Source: Acidobacteriaceae bacterium
GTDB lineage: Bacteria > Acidobacteriota > Terriglobia > Terriglobales > Acidobacteriaceae
Assembly (NCBI GenBank): GCA_030039035.1
Contig: JASHQQ010000404.1
Location: 1-42,392 of the forward strand
Length of the DNA stretch: 42,392 bases
Reading direction: 5' to 3'
Numbering within the stretch: position 1 is the stretch's first letter; each line of letters starts with the position of its first letter. This document shows, one piece after another, positions 1-7,654 of the stretch. A program made the position numbers and the translations under genes. Below the pieces are notes generated by a model. That model worked only from the letters and a program-made list of their open reading frames with translations, was not told where the DNA came from and made no database searches.

Positions 1-30
1 ACGCTTCGGGCAGGTCGGAGAATCCCCTCC

Positions 31-363
31 CTACACCGTCTGCAATTCCCAGCCGTTCGCTTTGACCTGGATTTGCTGCCGGGACGAAATACCGACGTAG
101 GAAGCGGCGGAAAGACGGCGCTGCGCCACTTCACGCACCCGGTCCTCGAACAGAACGGTCAGGCAATCGCGAATCGCGTCCTTTATGTTGGCTTCCGCCT
201 CTTCCCGGGATTCGCCTTCCGACACGCAGCCGGGCATCTACAGACATTCGGCGACAAATCCGCCTTCATCGCGATCTTCACGAAAGACAACGGTGAATTT
301 CAGATCGGAGGCGGGGTTCCGCGCAGTTCGAGCCGGCCTTCTCGGCTTGTTTTTCGTCCTCAT
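31..363 (-). pseudogene. hicB: HicB-type antitoxin, interrupted by an amber codon
   Basis: The minus-strand frame reads KFTVVFREDRDEGGFVAECL, then TAG (238-240), then MPGCVSEGESREEAEANIK and onward to the stop at 31. This is the usual HicB-family fold signature (xVAExxxxPGCxSxGxTxEEAxxNIxEAI), and the family continues straight through the point where TAG sits. A single G-to-T or C-to-T change in a Glu or Gln codon would explain it. The nearest upstream ATG in frame is at 361-363. The stop is followed at once by ATG, so reinitiation on the 68-residue C-terminal piece is conceivable. No HicA toxin gene lies between this gene and the Fe-S gene upstream; the other side is only 30 bases from the window edge. 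HicB proteins neutralise the HicA mRNase and repress their own promoter; here the gene is either dead or an orphan remnant. Confidence 0.7.
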
Positions 364-393
364 TGCCTCCCCAATCGTTGGCGGCGCGGCAAA

Positions 394-765
394 TTACACG
401 CTGAACGACGACCCGCAGCCGCAGGTGCTCTTCACCTGGGGGTTCTCGAACTTGAAGCCGGCGGCTTCGAGGGTTTCCACGTAATCCACCGTGCAGCCCT
501 GCAGGTACATGAGCGAAGTGGCGTCGATAAAGACCTTCAAGTCGTCGAAACTGAAGACTTTATCCATCATGCCGGCCTGGTTCTCGAAGGCCATGGAGTA
601 CTGGAAGCCGGAGCAGCCGCCGCCCACAACTCCGATGCGCAGACCGGCCGGCAGCGGATCCTGGGTGGCCATGATCTCGCGCACCTTGGCGATCGCCTGC
701 GGCGTCAGTTGCAGGGGTGTTTTCTTTTGCGTTTCCTCGGGTAGTGCAACGGCGGTGGTGGCCAT
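394..765 (-). CDS. erpA: Fe-S cluster carrier of the ErpA/IscA (HesB) family
   Basis: The 123-residue product is an A-type carrier that receives Fe-S clusters from the assembly machinery and hands them to apo-enzymes in the cytoplasm. The three conserved cysteines are visible: C51 in GGGCSGFQY and C115/C117 in the C-terminal STCGCGSSF. The length fits the family (about 110-125). I place the start at the ATG at 763-765 because GGAG lies five bases before it; a longer frame reaches 828 but adds residues the family lacks. The gene stands alone, with no isc or suf genes nearby. ErpA versus IscA cannot be separated from sequence alone. Confidence 0.92.
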   Translation of the reverse strand: MATTAVALPEETQKKTPLQLTPQAIAKVREIMATQDPLPAGLRIGVVGGGCSGFQYSMAFENQAGMMDKVFSFDDLKVFIDATSLMYLQGCTVDYVETLEAAGFKFENPQVKSTCGCGSSFSV

Positions 766-1138
766 GGAGTCTCCAATCGTGAGAGCTTGTCTCTCCCTTA
801 ACTTTATCGCCTCGGCGAATGGCGGCACAAGACCCTGCCAAGGTTATCTCCCATTGGATGCTGCCTGGAATGGGCCGGTCGCAGGTTCTGGAACCGCGAT
901 AACCGCCGGCCGGGGCGCAAAACCGGACATGGAGATGCTCCGAAGGGGGCGACTCCGTGTCGAAAGGCAGGTAAAACCCGGTTTCGGAATCTGGAAACAT
1001 GGTGTGACATTTATCACGACGAACGTCCTCGGCCGGGGCTATGATGTTCATCCGTACGGCCCCTCTACCCACGAGACCGCGTTTCCTTCCCCACGGACCC
1101 GCCGGTATCCGGGACCAGATGTTTTCCGGAGGTGGAGT
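766..1138. other. Divergent intergenic region, 373 bases
   Basis: This stretch separates the Fe-S carrier (minus) from the small membrane protein (plus) and should carry both promoters. I see no convincing gene in it. The one recognisable element is the CRP/FNR-like palindrome at 1003-1018. Confidence 0.5.
1003..1018. promoter_or_regulatory. CRP/FNR-family palindrome candidate
   Basis: The site reads TGTGA, six bases (CATTTA), then TCACG, one mismatch from the classical CRP half-site pair TGTGA-N6-TCACA. It lies 121 bases before the small two-TM gene at 1139 and about 240 bases before the Fe-S carrier gene on the other strand. A CRP-like regulator is not visible in the window, so the assignment rests on the motif alone. 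Confidence 0.4.
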
Positions 1139-1414
1139 ATGCAAGGATTTGTTCCCATCATGTGGTCGGTCTGGGCGGCACTGGTGCTTTTGGTGCTCGC
1201 TCTCAAGATTTACAGCGGCCGGCTTTCCCGCGACGAGGACGATCAGATCATCCTGGACGACTCATTCGATCATGTGAAGTCCCAGCAGGCGGCGATTCTA
1301 GCCAGGGTTCACAAAATCGAGCCGGTCACGCGGGTTGCCCTGTGGGTGGCGGCGGCGATGACGGTTGTGGTCATCGCTTACTACGCCATCGACATGTATC
1401 GCCAGTTCCAGTAG
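1139..1414 (+). CDS. Small membrane protein with two TM helices
   Basis: The 91-residue product has a hydrophobic N-terminal helix (about residues 5-23, PIMWSVWAALVLLVLAL), a charged middle with a run of acidic residues (RDEDDQIILDDSFDHV), and a second helix near the C terminus (about 68-84, VALWVAAAMTVVVIAYYAI). The start is the ATG at 1139, with GGAGG seven bases before it; the open frame extends upstream but without a start signal. I do not recognise a named family. Two helices joined by an acidic stretch would put the loop on one face of the membrane; no function can be claimed. Confidence 0.7.
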   Translation: MQGFVPIMWSVWAALVLLVLALKIYSGRLSRDEDDQIILDDSFDHVKSQQAAILARVHKIEPVTRVALWVAAAMTVVVIAYYAIDMYRQFQ

Positions 1415-1603
1415 GAACGCCGCATTGTGGCCATCCAGGTCGCCGGACGGCGGCAGAGGTGAAGGCGCCGCCGCTACAGTTCCTGTTTCCCGTTTTGAAG
1501 CCGTCCCGGGCCGCGCGATTCGATTGAGGAGCGCTCCACCATTCCGCGTTGGCCTTGGCCGACGCGGAATGCATGGGCACCAACCCCCTTCGACCTCCCT
1601 GTC

Positions 1604-2830
1604 CTACTCCACTTCCTGGCGGGCGCGGTAACCGTCGCGCGCTATCACATCGTATTTCAGCGGCTTGTGCTTCTCGTCCTGCATGCGCAGCGGGTGTCCT
1701 TCGTCGTCGACCAGTTCCACGCGCAGCTTGCGGTAGGTGCCGTCCTGCCTGGCGTTGGAGGGGTGGTACAGCAGCTCGTATTTTGACCGGATGGAAGTAT
1801 TGATGGCCTGAAAATCGTCGGGGATCTCGGCCTGGAAACGCGGCTCGAACCACATTCCGCCGGTCAGCCGGGCGAAGGTCTGCATCTGGTTGTCGGCCTG
1901 GGCGTAGTCGATGTCGCGCAACTGCTGGCGAAATCCGGGGCCGCCTTCGCTCACGGCGCGCAGATATCCGCCGGTGGAGATCGAGAAAATCGTCACGTTA
2001 CGCGTGGCTTTCACCTTCTGCAGGATCTTGTCCAGCGTGATCTTCGAGAATGTATCGCGGCCCGATGCGATGAGGACGACATACTTTTCGCCCTCGATGC
2101 GGTCCAGCCGGTCCAGTCCCTCATATAGGGCGTCGAAGAGGTTGCGCTCGTTGAACATAGGGATCCGCATGTCGTAGATCGCATGGAGAAGCTGCTGCTT
2201 GTCCTGGGTGAAGTCGGAAACGATCTGCGTGTGCATGTCGAAGGTCATCAGCGCGACATAGTCCTGCGGCCGCAATTGCTGGGCAAAATCCCACGCCGCC
2301 TGGCGCATGTCCTGGATGAAAAACCAGTTGGTCGAGGCGAACTCGCAGATGATCAGAGCCGTGATGGGAGCTTCGACGCGCTTGAACCCGGTGATCTTCT
2401 GCTCCACGCCGTCTTCGAAGAGACGAAAGTTCGCGGGCTTGAGGCCGGGAACGAAGGTGTGCGTTTTTTCGAGCAGAACACCGACGTCTACGGTGACTTC
2501 CGGCACGTCGACCTTCAGCGAATAGTTGGGCGCGCCTTCGGGCTGTTTGAATTTGGGCTCGGCGGGCGCCGGCGGAGGCGTATCGTCGGGCTGATCTTTC
2601 TTCTTGGGCAGGGCAATCGACCCGTTATCGCCCCCCGGACCGCCCGCGTCGGGAGCAGTCTGGTCCTGTGGCGGCTGAGTCTGTTGCGGCTGGGTCTGCG
2701 GCGGCTGCTGTGCCGGAGCCGGATCCTGGGCCCACGCCATCGGCGCCATAGGAAGGATAGCAAGCGATGCGAACAACAACGCCGGCAAAGCTCGGCGAAA
2801 AGGGAGGGTAGGCAAGCGCATCATGGACAT
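1604..2830 (-). CDS. Secreted VWFA-related protein (TIGR03436 type)
   Basis: The 408-residue product starts with a signal peptide (MSMMRLPTLPF through AWAQ, cleavage near residue 35), then a Pro/Gln-rich linker (QQPPQTQPQQTQPPQ), then a von Willebrand A-like fold from about residue 105 to 340. The family opening motif is present as VDVGVLLEKTHTFVPGLKPANFRLFEDG. The metal-site loop that is normally DxSxS reads CEFASTN here, so the first Asp is Glu and the serines are partly replaced; metal binding is doubtful. The start at 2830 is chosen because AGAGG lies five bases upstream and the signal peptide begins there. The gene is divergent from the S55 peptidase. Such proteins are abundant in Acidobacteriota and of unknown role. 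Confidence 0.85.
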   Translation of the reverse strand: MSMMRLPTLPFRRALPALLFASLAILPMAPMAWAQDPAPAQQPPQTQPQQTQPPQDQTAPDAGGPGGDNGSIALPKKKDQPDDTPPPAPAEPKFKQPEGAPNYSLKVDVPEVTVDVGVLLEKTHTFVPGLKPANFRLFEDGVEQKITGFKRVEAPITALIICEFASTNWFFIQDMRQAAWDFAQQLRPQDYVALMTFDMHTQIVSDFTQDKQQLLHAIYDMRIPMFNERNLFDALYEGLDRLDRIEGEKYVVLIASGRDTFSKITLDKILQKVKATRNVTIFSISTGGYLRAVSEGGPGFRQQLRDIDYAQADNQMQTFARLTGGMWFEPRFQAEIPDDFQAINTSIRSKYELLYHPSNARQDGTYRKLRVELVDDEGHPLRMQDEKHKPLKYDVIARDGYRARQEVE

Positions 2831-2950
2831 GGCGACCTCTGTGCTCTTCAGCATACGGGATGATCCGGCGGCGGTACAGGGGAGGGAGACTCCGCAGCGA
2901 TGCGGAGGGTACAGGCTTGTGCCCGTACATTCTCCGCACGAAAAGAGTTC

Positions 2951-2988
2951 GGGGCTTCAGCCCCTGAGGAAAGCCGACCCACGGCTTT
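2951..2988. repeat. Tandem pair of short hairpins between divergent genes
   Basis: Two perfect hairpins sit side by side: GGGGCT-tc-AGCCCC at 2951-2964, and AAAGCCG-accca-CGGCTTT at 2970-2988. Neither is followed by a T run, and both lie upstream of both flanking genes, so they are not terminators. They look like a small REP-type intergenic element. They fall between the starts of the VWFA gene and the S55 peptidase gene. Confidence 0.6.
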
Positions 2989-3025
2989 CGGGCTCTCGCG
3001 CAGCCGGTTGTACTCTTGTATAGAC

Positions 3026-4966
3026 GTGAAACCATGGCTGAAGGGAATCCCGAACTGGCTGGCAGCCGCGACCTTGGCGCTGCCGGCTCTGACATCTGCG
3101 CAAACCGCTCCGGCCGCGGCAGTTCCGCCTCCCTCAACCGGCGGAATCTATCCCCTCGGCGAGGTCCATGCCGGACTGAAAGCGACCGCGTGGACGGTTT
3201 TTCAGGGGACAAAGCCGGAAGCGATGGACGTGGAGATCCTGGGCGTGCTGCATGGCGCGCGCGGGCCCGGTCATGACCTGATTCTCGCCCAGTTGCACGG
3301 TTCGAAGCCTGAATACACCGGCGTGGTGGCGGGCATGAGCGGCAGCCCGGTGTACGTCGGCGACAAACTCCTCGGCTCCATCTCCTACCGCATCGGGCAA
3401 TTCAGCAAGGACCCCATCGCCGGCATTACGCCGATCGAGCAGATGATGGAAGTGAAGGATTTGCCGATCCAGGGGCCAGAGATCGGAGAACACAGATCAG
3501 GGACTGAAGAACCAAGGACCGCGGGATCGGGGAACAGGGAACAGGGAACAGGGGCGGATGGGCTCAGGACCACGGGCTCGGCGGAGGAAGAACTCTCAAG
3601 CGAATCGCAGTTTCATGCCATCGAAACGCCGCTGCTGATGAGCGGCTTCCGGCCGGAGGCCATCCGGCTGTGGCAGCAGAAGATGGCGGGCACGGGACTG
3701 GATATGGTTGCGGCGGGAGGCGGTTCGGGCGATGCCGGCCGCTCGGGCCAGGATCAGAAGCGCCGTCCCGTCGCGCAGTTGCCGGGCGAGACTGCGGGAA
3801 AAACGTCGACGGCTTTCCCGCTGGAGCCGGGATCGGCGGTGAGTGCGGAACTGGTGCGGGGCGACCTGGAAATCGCCGCCACGTGCACGGTGACCTACAT
3901 CGACCCGAAGCAGTTGCTGGCTTGCGGTCATCCGCTGCTGCAGGCGGGGCCGGTCTCATTGCCCATGACGACGGCAGAGGTCGTGGCCACGCTGGCGTCG
4001 CCGCTCAACGCCTTCAAGATCATCAACACCGGCAAGGTGGTGGGCGCCTTCAACGAAGACCGCGACGCGGCCATTCGCGGTGTGCTGGGCGCGCAGGCCA
4101 ACATGATCCCGTTGCACATCCACCTGCATGGTGCGGGTCACTCGCGCGAACTGAACGTCGAGGTGCTCGATCTGCCGCAGCTTACCGCGCAGGCGGTGAT
4201 GGTCTCGCTGTACGAAGTTCTGCTGGAAACCAACGACAGCACCTTCGAGACCAGCTATCACCTGACCGGAAAGATCGAATTCGAGGATTACCCGGCGTCC
4301 CCGGTCAATGTCTGGGCGCCGGCCAGCGACCAGTTGCCGGCGCAACTGCTCGCGGCCATGAGTACGGCCGAGCAGTTCCTGAAGCTCTACTCCAACGGCG
4401 CCCGGCAGGGAGCGGTCAAATCGATCGGGCTCGATGTGGAAGCCATTCCGAAGAGGGTGCAGATCGAGCTGGAGACGGCGCGGCTGGTGACGAACGATGT
4501 GGTTCATGCCGGCGACACGGTGGTGGTCGAGGCGACGGTCCGCGGCTGGCAGCAGGCGGAGCGCAATGTGCGCATTCCCGTAGCTCTGCCCGCGCGGCTG
4601 AGTTCGGGCAGTGTGCGCCTGCTGGTCTCCGATTCGAGCACGCTGGACCGGACGCTCGATCAGCCGCGCCTGGCCAGCCACAGCCCCGACATGAATACAC
4701 TTCTGGCGCAGATGCGGGATCAACATGCGGCCGACCGCATCTACGTCAGCCTGCTGGTGCCCGAAGCGCAGGCCAACCTGAGCGGACAGACACTCAGCGG
4801 CGTGCCGCTCTCCGTGGCCAACGCGCTGGAGCCGCTGCGCACGGCGCAGGACATGAGCCTGAACGGGGAGTCGGCCGAGCTTGCGGCCGAAGCGCCGGCG
4901 GGCGGCGTCTTGAGCGGCTATCAGATCCTCGATCTGCACATCGAACCGGGTGGCGGGTTAAACTAG
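3026..4966 (+). CDS. Secreted SpoIVB/S55-type serine peptidase
   Basis: The 646-residue product has a signal peptide (VKPWLKGIPNWLAAATLALP, cut near ALTSAQ) and an S55 domain. GMSGSPVY (residues 103-110) matches the SpoIVB serine motif, and ACGHPLL further on plus DRDAAIRGVLG are shared with acidobacterial S55 proteins. The C-terminal 250 residues form a beta-rich region of unknown role. I use the GTG at 3026 because the signal peptide begins there; there is no good Shine-Dalgarno, and the frame is open from 2900. A 33-40-residue hydrophilic stretch (about 152-190) is encoded by a heptamer DNA repeat that has been absorbed in frame. The gene is divergent from a VWFA gene. Substrate is unknown. 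Confidence 0.8.
   Translation: MKPWLKGIPNWLAAATLALPALTSAQTAPAAAVPPPSTGGIYPLGEVHAGLKATAWTVFQGTKPEAMDVEILGVLHGARGPGHDLILAQLHGSKPEYTGVVAGMSGSPVYVGDKLLGSISYRIGQFSKDPIAGITPIEQMMEVKDLPIQGPEIGEHRSGTEEPRTAGSGNREQGTGADGLRTTGSAEEELSSESQFHAIETPLLMSGFRPEAIRLWQQKMAGTGLDMVAAGGGSGDAGRSGQDQKRRPVAQLPGETAGKTSTAFPLEPGSAVSAELVRGDLEIAATCTVTYIDPKQLLACGHPLLQAGPVSLPMTTAEVVATLASPLNAFKIINTGKVVGAFNEDRDAAIRGVLGAQANMIPLHIHLHGAGHSRELNVEVLDLPQLTAQAVMVSLYEVLLETNDSTFETSYHLTGKIEFEDYPASPVNVWAPASDQLPAQLLAAMSTAEQFLKLYSNGARQGAVKSIGLDVEAIPKRVQIELETARLVTNDVVHAGDTVVVEATVRGWQQAERNVRIPVALPARLSSGSVRLLVSDSSTLDRTLDQPRLASHSPDMNTLLAQMRDQHAADRIYVSLLVPEAQANLSGQTLSGVPLSVANALEPLRTAQDMSLNGESAELAAEAPAGGVLSGYQILDLHIEPGGGLN
3480..3577 (+). repeat. 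Heptamer tandem tract inside the S55 peptidase ORF
   Basis: From 3480 the DNA can be read as about 14 consecutive 7-base units of the form AGGGAAC (for example AGATCGG, AGAACAC, AGATCAG, GGACTGA, AGAACCA, then GGGAACA three times at 3530-3550). The open frame is kept, so it encodes a linker rich in Gly, Glu, Thr and Arg. Similar GGGACTGA/GGGATCA tracts lie elsewhere in the window only after stop codons. Confidence 0.75.
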
Positions 4967-5059
4967 GCTGGCAAACAATTTTCTTTCCGCAATCCACGGC
5001 CGGCGCCCATCGAACCTTGCCGGCATTGCCCAACCTGAAGCGAGGACGCCGGAAAAGTC

Positions 5060-6067
5060 ATGCCCCCCATTCAAGGACTTGCAGCCCATGCGGCGGGAGC
5101 CGAATTGTTGCCTTTTCGCTACGACCCCGGAGAACTGGGTCCCTCCGGGGTTGAAATCGCGATCACCCATTGCGGCATCTGTCACAGCGACATTCACCTT
5201 ATCTCGAATGACTGGGGCATCAGCCAGTTTCCGTTCATTCCCGGTCACGAAGTAGTTGGGACCGTGGCGGCCGTGGGCTCCGGCGTGCGCTCGCTCCAGC
5301 CGGGCCAGCGGGTGGGCCTGGGCTGGCAGGCCAATTCCTGCGGCGAGTGCGAGTGGTGCCTGCAGGGCCTCGAGAATCTTTGCGCCTTGTCGGAGCCGAC
5401 CTGTGTGCATCGCCACGGCGGCTACGCGGATCGCGTGCGCGCCCATGCGCGCTTTGTGATTCCCATTCCGGAAACGCTGGAGAGCGAGAATGCCGCGCCG
5501 CTGCTGTGCGGAGGCATTACCGTTTACAGCCCGCTGCGCCATCACGGGATCAATCCTTCGTCGCGGGTCGGCGTGGTGGGAATCGGCGGGCTGGGCCACC
5601 TGGCGGTTCAATTCGCGCGCGTCTTCGGCGCCGAGGTCACAGCTTTTTCGACCTCTGTGGCCAAGGAAGAAGAAGCGCGGGCGCTGGGCGCGCACCGCTT
5701 CGTCAACACACGCGAATCGAAAGCGATGAAGGAAGTTGCAGGGACGCTGGACTTCATCGTCAGCACGATCAATGCCGATCAGGACTGGGGAGTCTATATC
5801 CAGGCGCTTCGGCCCACGGGAACGCTCTGCTTCGTGGGCGTTCCGCCTTCGCCGGTGGCGCTTCAGGCCTTCCCGCTTATCGCCGGCATGCGCTCGGTCA
5901 CCGGCAATCCCATCGGCAGCCCCTGGCGCCTGAAAGAGATGCTGGACGTGGCGGCGCGCCACGGCGTCAAGGCCCACATCGAGCGCTTTCCGATGACCAG
6001 GGCAAACGAGGCCATCGAGAAAGTAAAGAAGAACAAGGTCCGCTATCGCGCGGTGCTGGCGAACTGA
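5060..6067 (+). CDS. Zinc-dependent alcohol dehydrogenase (CAD/YahK-like MDR)
   Basis: The 335-residue product is a medium-chain dehydrogenase that interconverts alcohols and aldehydes with NAD(P). The catalytic zinc ligands are C41 (GICHSD), H63-E64 (GHEVVG) and a Cys near 169 (LLCGGIT). The structural zinc loop is complete: C94, C97, C100 and C108. The Rossmann motif is VVGIGGLGHLAVQFA. These features place it with the cinnamyl-alcohol-dehydrogenase/YahK group, normally NADP-dependent. The start ATG at 5060 is preceded by GGAAAAG; the family N terminus fits. It follows the S55 gene at 93 bases and converges with a receiver gene. The exact substrate cannot be read from sequence. Confidence 0.9.
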   Translation: MPPIQGLAAHAAGAELLPFRYDPGELGPSGVEIAITHCGICHSDIHLISNDWGISQFPFIPGHEVVGTVAAVGSGVRSLQPGQRVGLGWQANSCGECEWCLQGLENLCALSEPTCVHRHGGYADRVRAHARFVIPIPETLESENAAPLLCGGITVYSPLRHHGINPSSRVGVVGIGGLGHLAVQFARVFGAEVTAFSTSVAKEEEARALGAHRFVNTRESKAMKEVAGTLDFIVSTINADQDWGVYIQALRPTGTLCFVGVPPSPVALQAFPLIAGMRSVTGNPIGSPWRLKEMLDVAARHGVKAHIERFPMTRANEAIEKVKKNKVRYRAVLAN

Positions 6068-6090
6068 CGCACAGCCGCTTTTGAAAATCT

Positions 6091-6603
6091 TCAGTCTTGT
6101 GCGGTCGAGTGTGCGGTCTCAAGGTGCGGCCGCGCGGCGGCGGGCTGCTTGCGTTGGCTCAGGCTTTCGGCGACGTGCTGAAGCAGCTCCGTTGGATGCA
6201 CGGGCTTGGTCAAGAACAGGAAGTGATGTCCGGAGGCGTTGGCCGCCGCGAGCAGGCGCGCCGAGGAAGGCTGGCCGGAGGAGAGGATCACCTTGCAGTC
6301 GGGAAAGATGCGGCGGATCGTGATCGCCAGTTCGATCCCGTTCATTCCCGGCAGAACCACGTCGGAGATGAGCAATTCGGGGGGCATGGTGAGCGCGGTT
6401 TCCAGAGCCGCTTCTCCGTCGTAGACTGAGATGGCAGCATATCCGCTATGCTTGAGGATATCGGCCAACGAATCGGCGATCACGTACTCGTCATCGACAA
6501 CAAGCACGACGGGACGGTAGGGTTCGACTGTCGCCTGGATGGCAGCTTCGGGTATTTCCTTTAGGGGGACCGTGGGAAAAGCGGTGCTTTTTTTCTGGCT
6601 CAT
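6091..6603 (-). CDS. Stand-alone response-regulator receiver protein
   Basis: The 170-residue product has a 30-residue N-terminal extension, one REC domain (about 31-155) and a short basic, Ala-rich tail with no output domain. The acidic pocket is D37/D38, the phospho-acceptor is D81 (LLISDVVLPGMNG), S109 is the switch residue and K133 the conserved lysine (LTKP). It should accept a phosphoryl group from a histidine kinase and act by protein contact or in a phosphorelay. No kinase is adjacent. The gene converges on the alcohol dehydrogenase with 23 bases between stops. Confidence 0.88.
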   Translation of the reverse strand: MSQKKSTAFPTVPLKEIPEAAIQATVEPYRPVVLVVDDEYVIADSLADILKHSGYAAISVYDGEAALETALTMPPELLISDVVLPGMNGIELAITIRRIFPDCKVILSSGQPSSARLLAAANASGHHFLFLTKPVHPTELLQHVAESLSQRKQPAAARPHLETAHSTAQD

Positions 6604-6681
6604 CTGAGCTTCTCAACCTCTGACGGCAACCGTATCAGGGTTTTCACGGTACGGGTAAACTCTTTTTTATGAGGTGCTTGT

Positions 6682-6780
6682 ATGCCTTCATTGGACGATG
6701 CAGTCTTTTCCACAAGAGAGCACCCCGTTTTGGCGAGCAAGTTGCGAGAAACCCTGCAAGTTAGTAGGCTCTGGAGTTGA
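6682..6780 (+). CDS. Possible 32-residue small ORF
   Basis: The frame ATG (6682) to TGA (6780) encodes MPSLDDAVFSTREHPVL and onward, ending in RLWS. It has a GAGG seven bases before the ATG, which is why I list it, but it is short, has no recognised family, and lies in a regulatory-looking region. It could be a leader peptide, a free small protein or chance. Confidence 0.25.
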   Translation: MPSLDDAVFSTREHPVLASKLRETLQVSRLWS

Positions 6781-6824
6781 GAATAGTTTTACGAAAGCAA
6801 AATTTACGGCAAATATAGCTTTAC

Positions 6825-6851
6825 GTCAGCTTAGGAATACGTTAAGCTGAC
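6825..6851. promoter_or_regulatory. 9-bp perfect dyad, operator candidate
   Basis: GTCAGCTTA (6825-6833) and TAAGCTGAC (6843-6851) are exact inverted copies with nine bases between. No T run follows. It lies 36 bases before the chosen start of the next gene, a normal place for a dimeric repressor or activator. Four TACG motifs (6790, 6805, 6822, 6838) are spaced 15-17 bases apart across the same stretch. Confidence 0.45.
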
Positions 6852-6887
6852 TGTGCTGGATGGGCCCCCATAATGCTGGAGGGCTGT

Positions 6888-7217
6888 ATGACCGGAAAGG
6901 CAAGACCGCCGAGGAGACAAGGGATGGCGACCAATTCGGACACTCAGAATCCTCATTCACGATTTCAGTCGATTCTGCAAAATGACGTTCCCAAGGGACG
7001 CGACGGGAAGCACAAGCACATTGTGACTCAGTTGCTCGCTGACATTGCCTTGCTCGAGAAAGGCTCGGCGCTCAAGGTTCCTCTCGAAGCCTTGCCCGAC
7101 AGCAAGGAGAACATCCGTTCCGCTCTCAATCGCGCCACGCGCCTGCGCGGCCTGAATGTGGCCACTTCGAGCGACGCCGAGTTTCTGTATATATGGAAGA
7201 TCGAGCCGGAGTCTTGA
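6888..7217 (+). CDS. Small hydrophilic protein of unknown function
   Basis: The 109-residue product has a basic, flexible N terminus (MTGKARPPRRQGMATNSD) and a folded-looking C-terminal half that alternates helices and ends in a strand (AEFLYIWKIEPES). The part from KHKHIVTQLLADIALLEKG to NIRSALNRATRLRGLNV resembles a small helical DNA- or RNA-binding unit, but I cannot name the family. Two starts have good ribosome sites: 6888 (GGAGGG four bases before) and 6924 (GAGGAG seven before); 6873 lacks one. It overlaps the Hsp15-type gene by 25 bases, suggesting co-translation. Confidence 0.7.
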   Translation: MTGKARPPRRQGMATNSDTQNPHSRFQSILQNDVPKGRDGKHKHIVTQLLADIALLEKGSALKVPLEALPDSKENIRSALNRATRLRGLNVATSSDAEFLYIWKIEPES

Positions 7218-7636
7218 GCACGAACCGCCGCGCCGAGGAGAGCCTCGCCCCAACTTTGAGCGGAGTCCGCGTGGATAAATGGCTGTGGGCTGCGCGTTTT
7301 TTCAGGACGCGTGCGCTGGCTGCGAAGGCGTGCGACCTGGGCCGCATTCAATCGAATGGAAAGGAAGCCAAGCCGGCGCGCGAGGTGCGCGTGGGGGACA
7401 TGCTGCTCGTGCGCAACGAAGGCGGCGAGTTCGGGATCGAAGTGCTCGGCCTGAGCGAGATGCGCGGGCCTGCGGCCATCGCGCAGAAACTCTATCGCGA
7501 AACCGAGGCGAGCAAAGAAGCGCGCGCCAAAGCTGCGGCAGAGCGCAAGGCGATGCAGGAGTATGCGCCGCTGCCGGCGCGGCGGCCCTCGAAACGCGAC
7601 CGGCGAAGGATCATCCAGTTTCGCGGCGGGCGGTAA
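7193..7636 (+). CDS. hslR: S4-domain RNA-binding protein, Hsp15 type
   Basis: The 147-residue product carries an S4 RNA-binding domain starting at VRVDKWLWAARFFRTRALAAK (about residues 25-46), the hallmark of Hsp15, and a basic C-terminal tail rich in Arg and Lys. Hsp15 binds the 50S subunit with a stuck nascent chain and helps recycle it after heat stress. The ATG at 7193 overlaps the upstream gene; a TTG at 7214 that overlaps its stop is an alternative start and would leave the S4 domain whole. The length is close to the family's usual 130. Confidence 0.85.
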   Translation: MEDRAGVLSTNRRAEESLAPTLSGVRVDKWLWAARFFRTRALAAKACDLGRIQSNGKEAKPAREVRVGDMLLVRNEGGEFGIEVLGLSEMRGPAAIAQKLYRETEASKEARAKAAAERKAMQEYAPLPARRPSKRDRRRIIQFRGGR

Positions 7637-7654
7637 CGGCGGGCAATCTGAACC

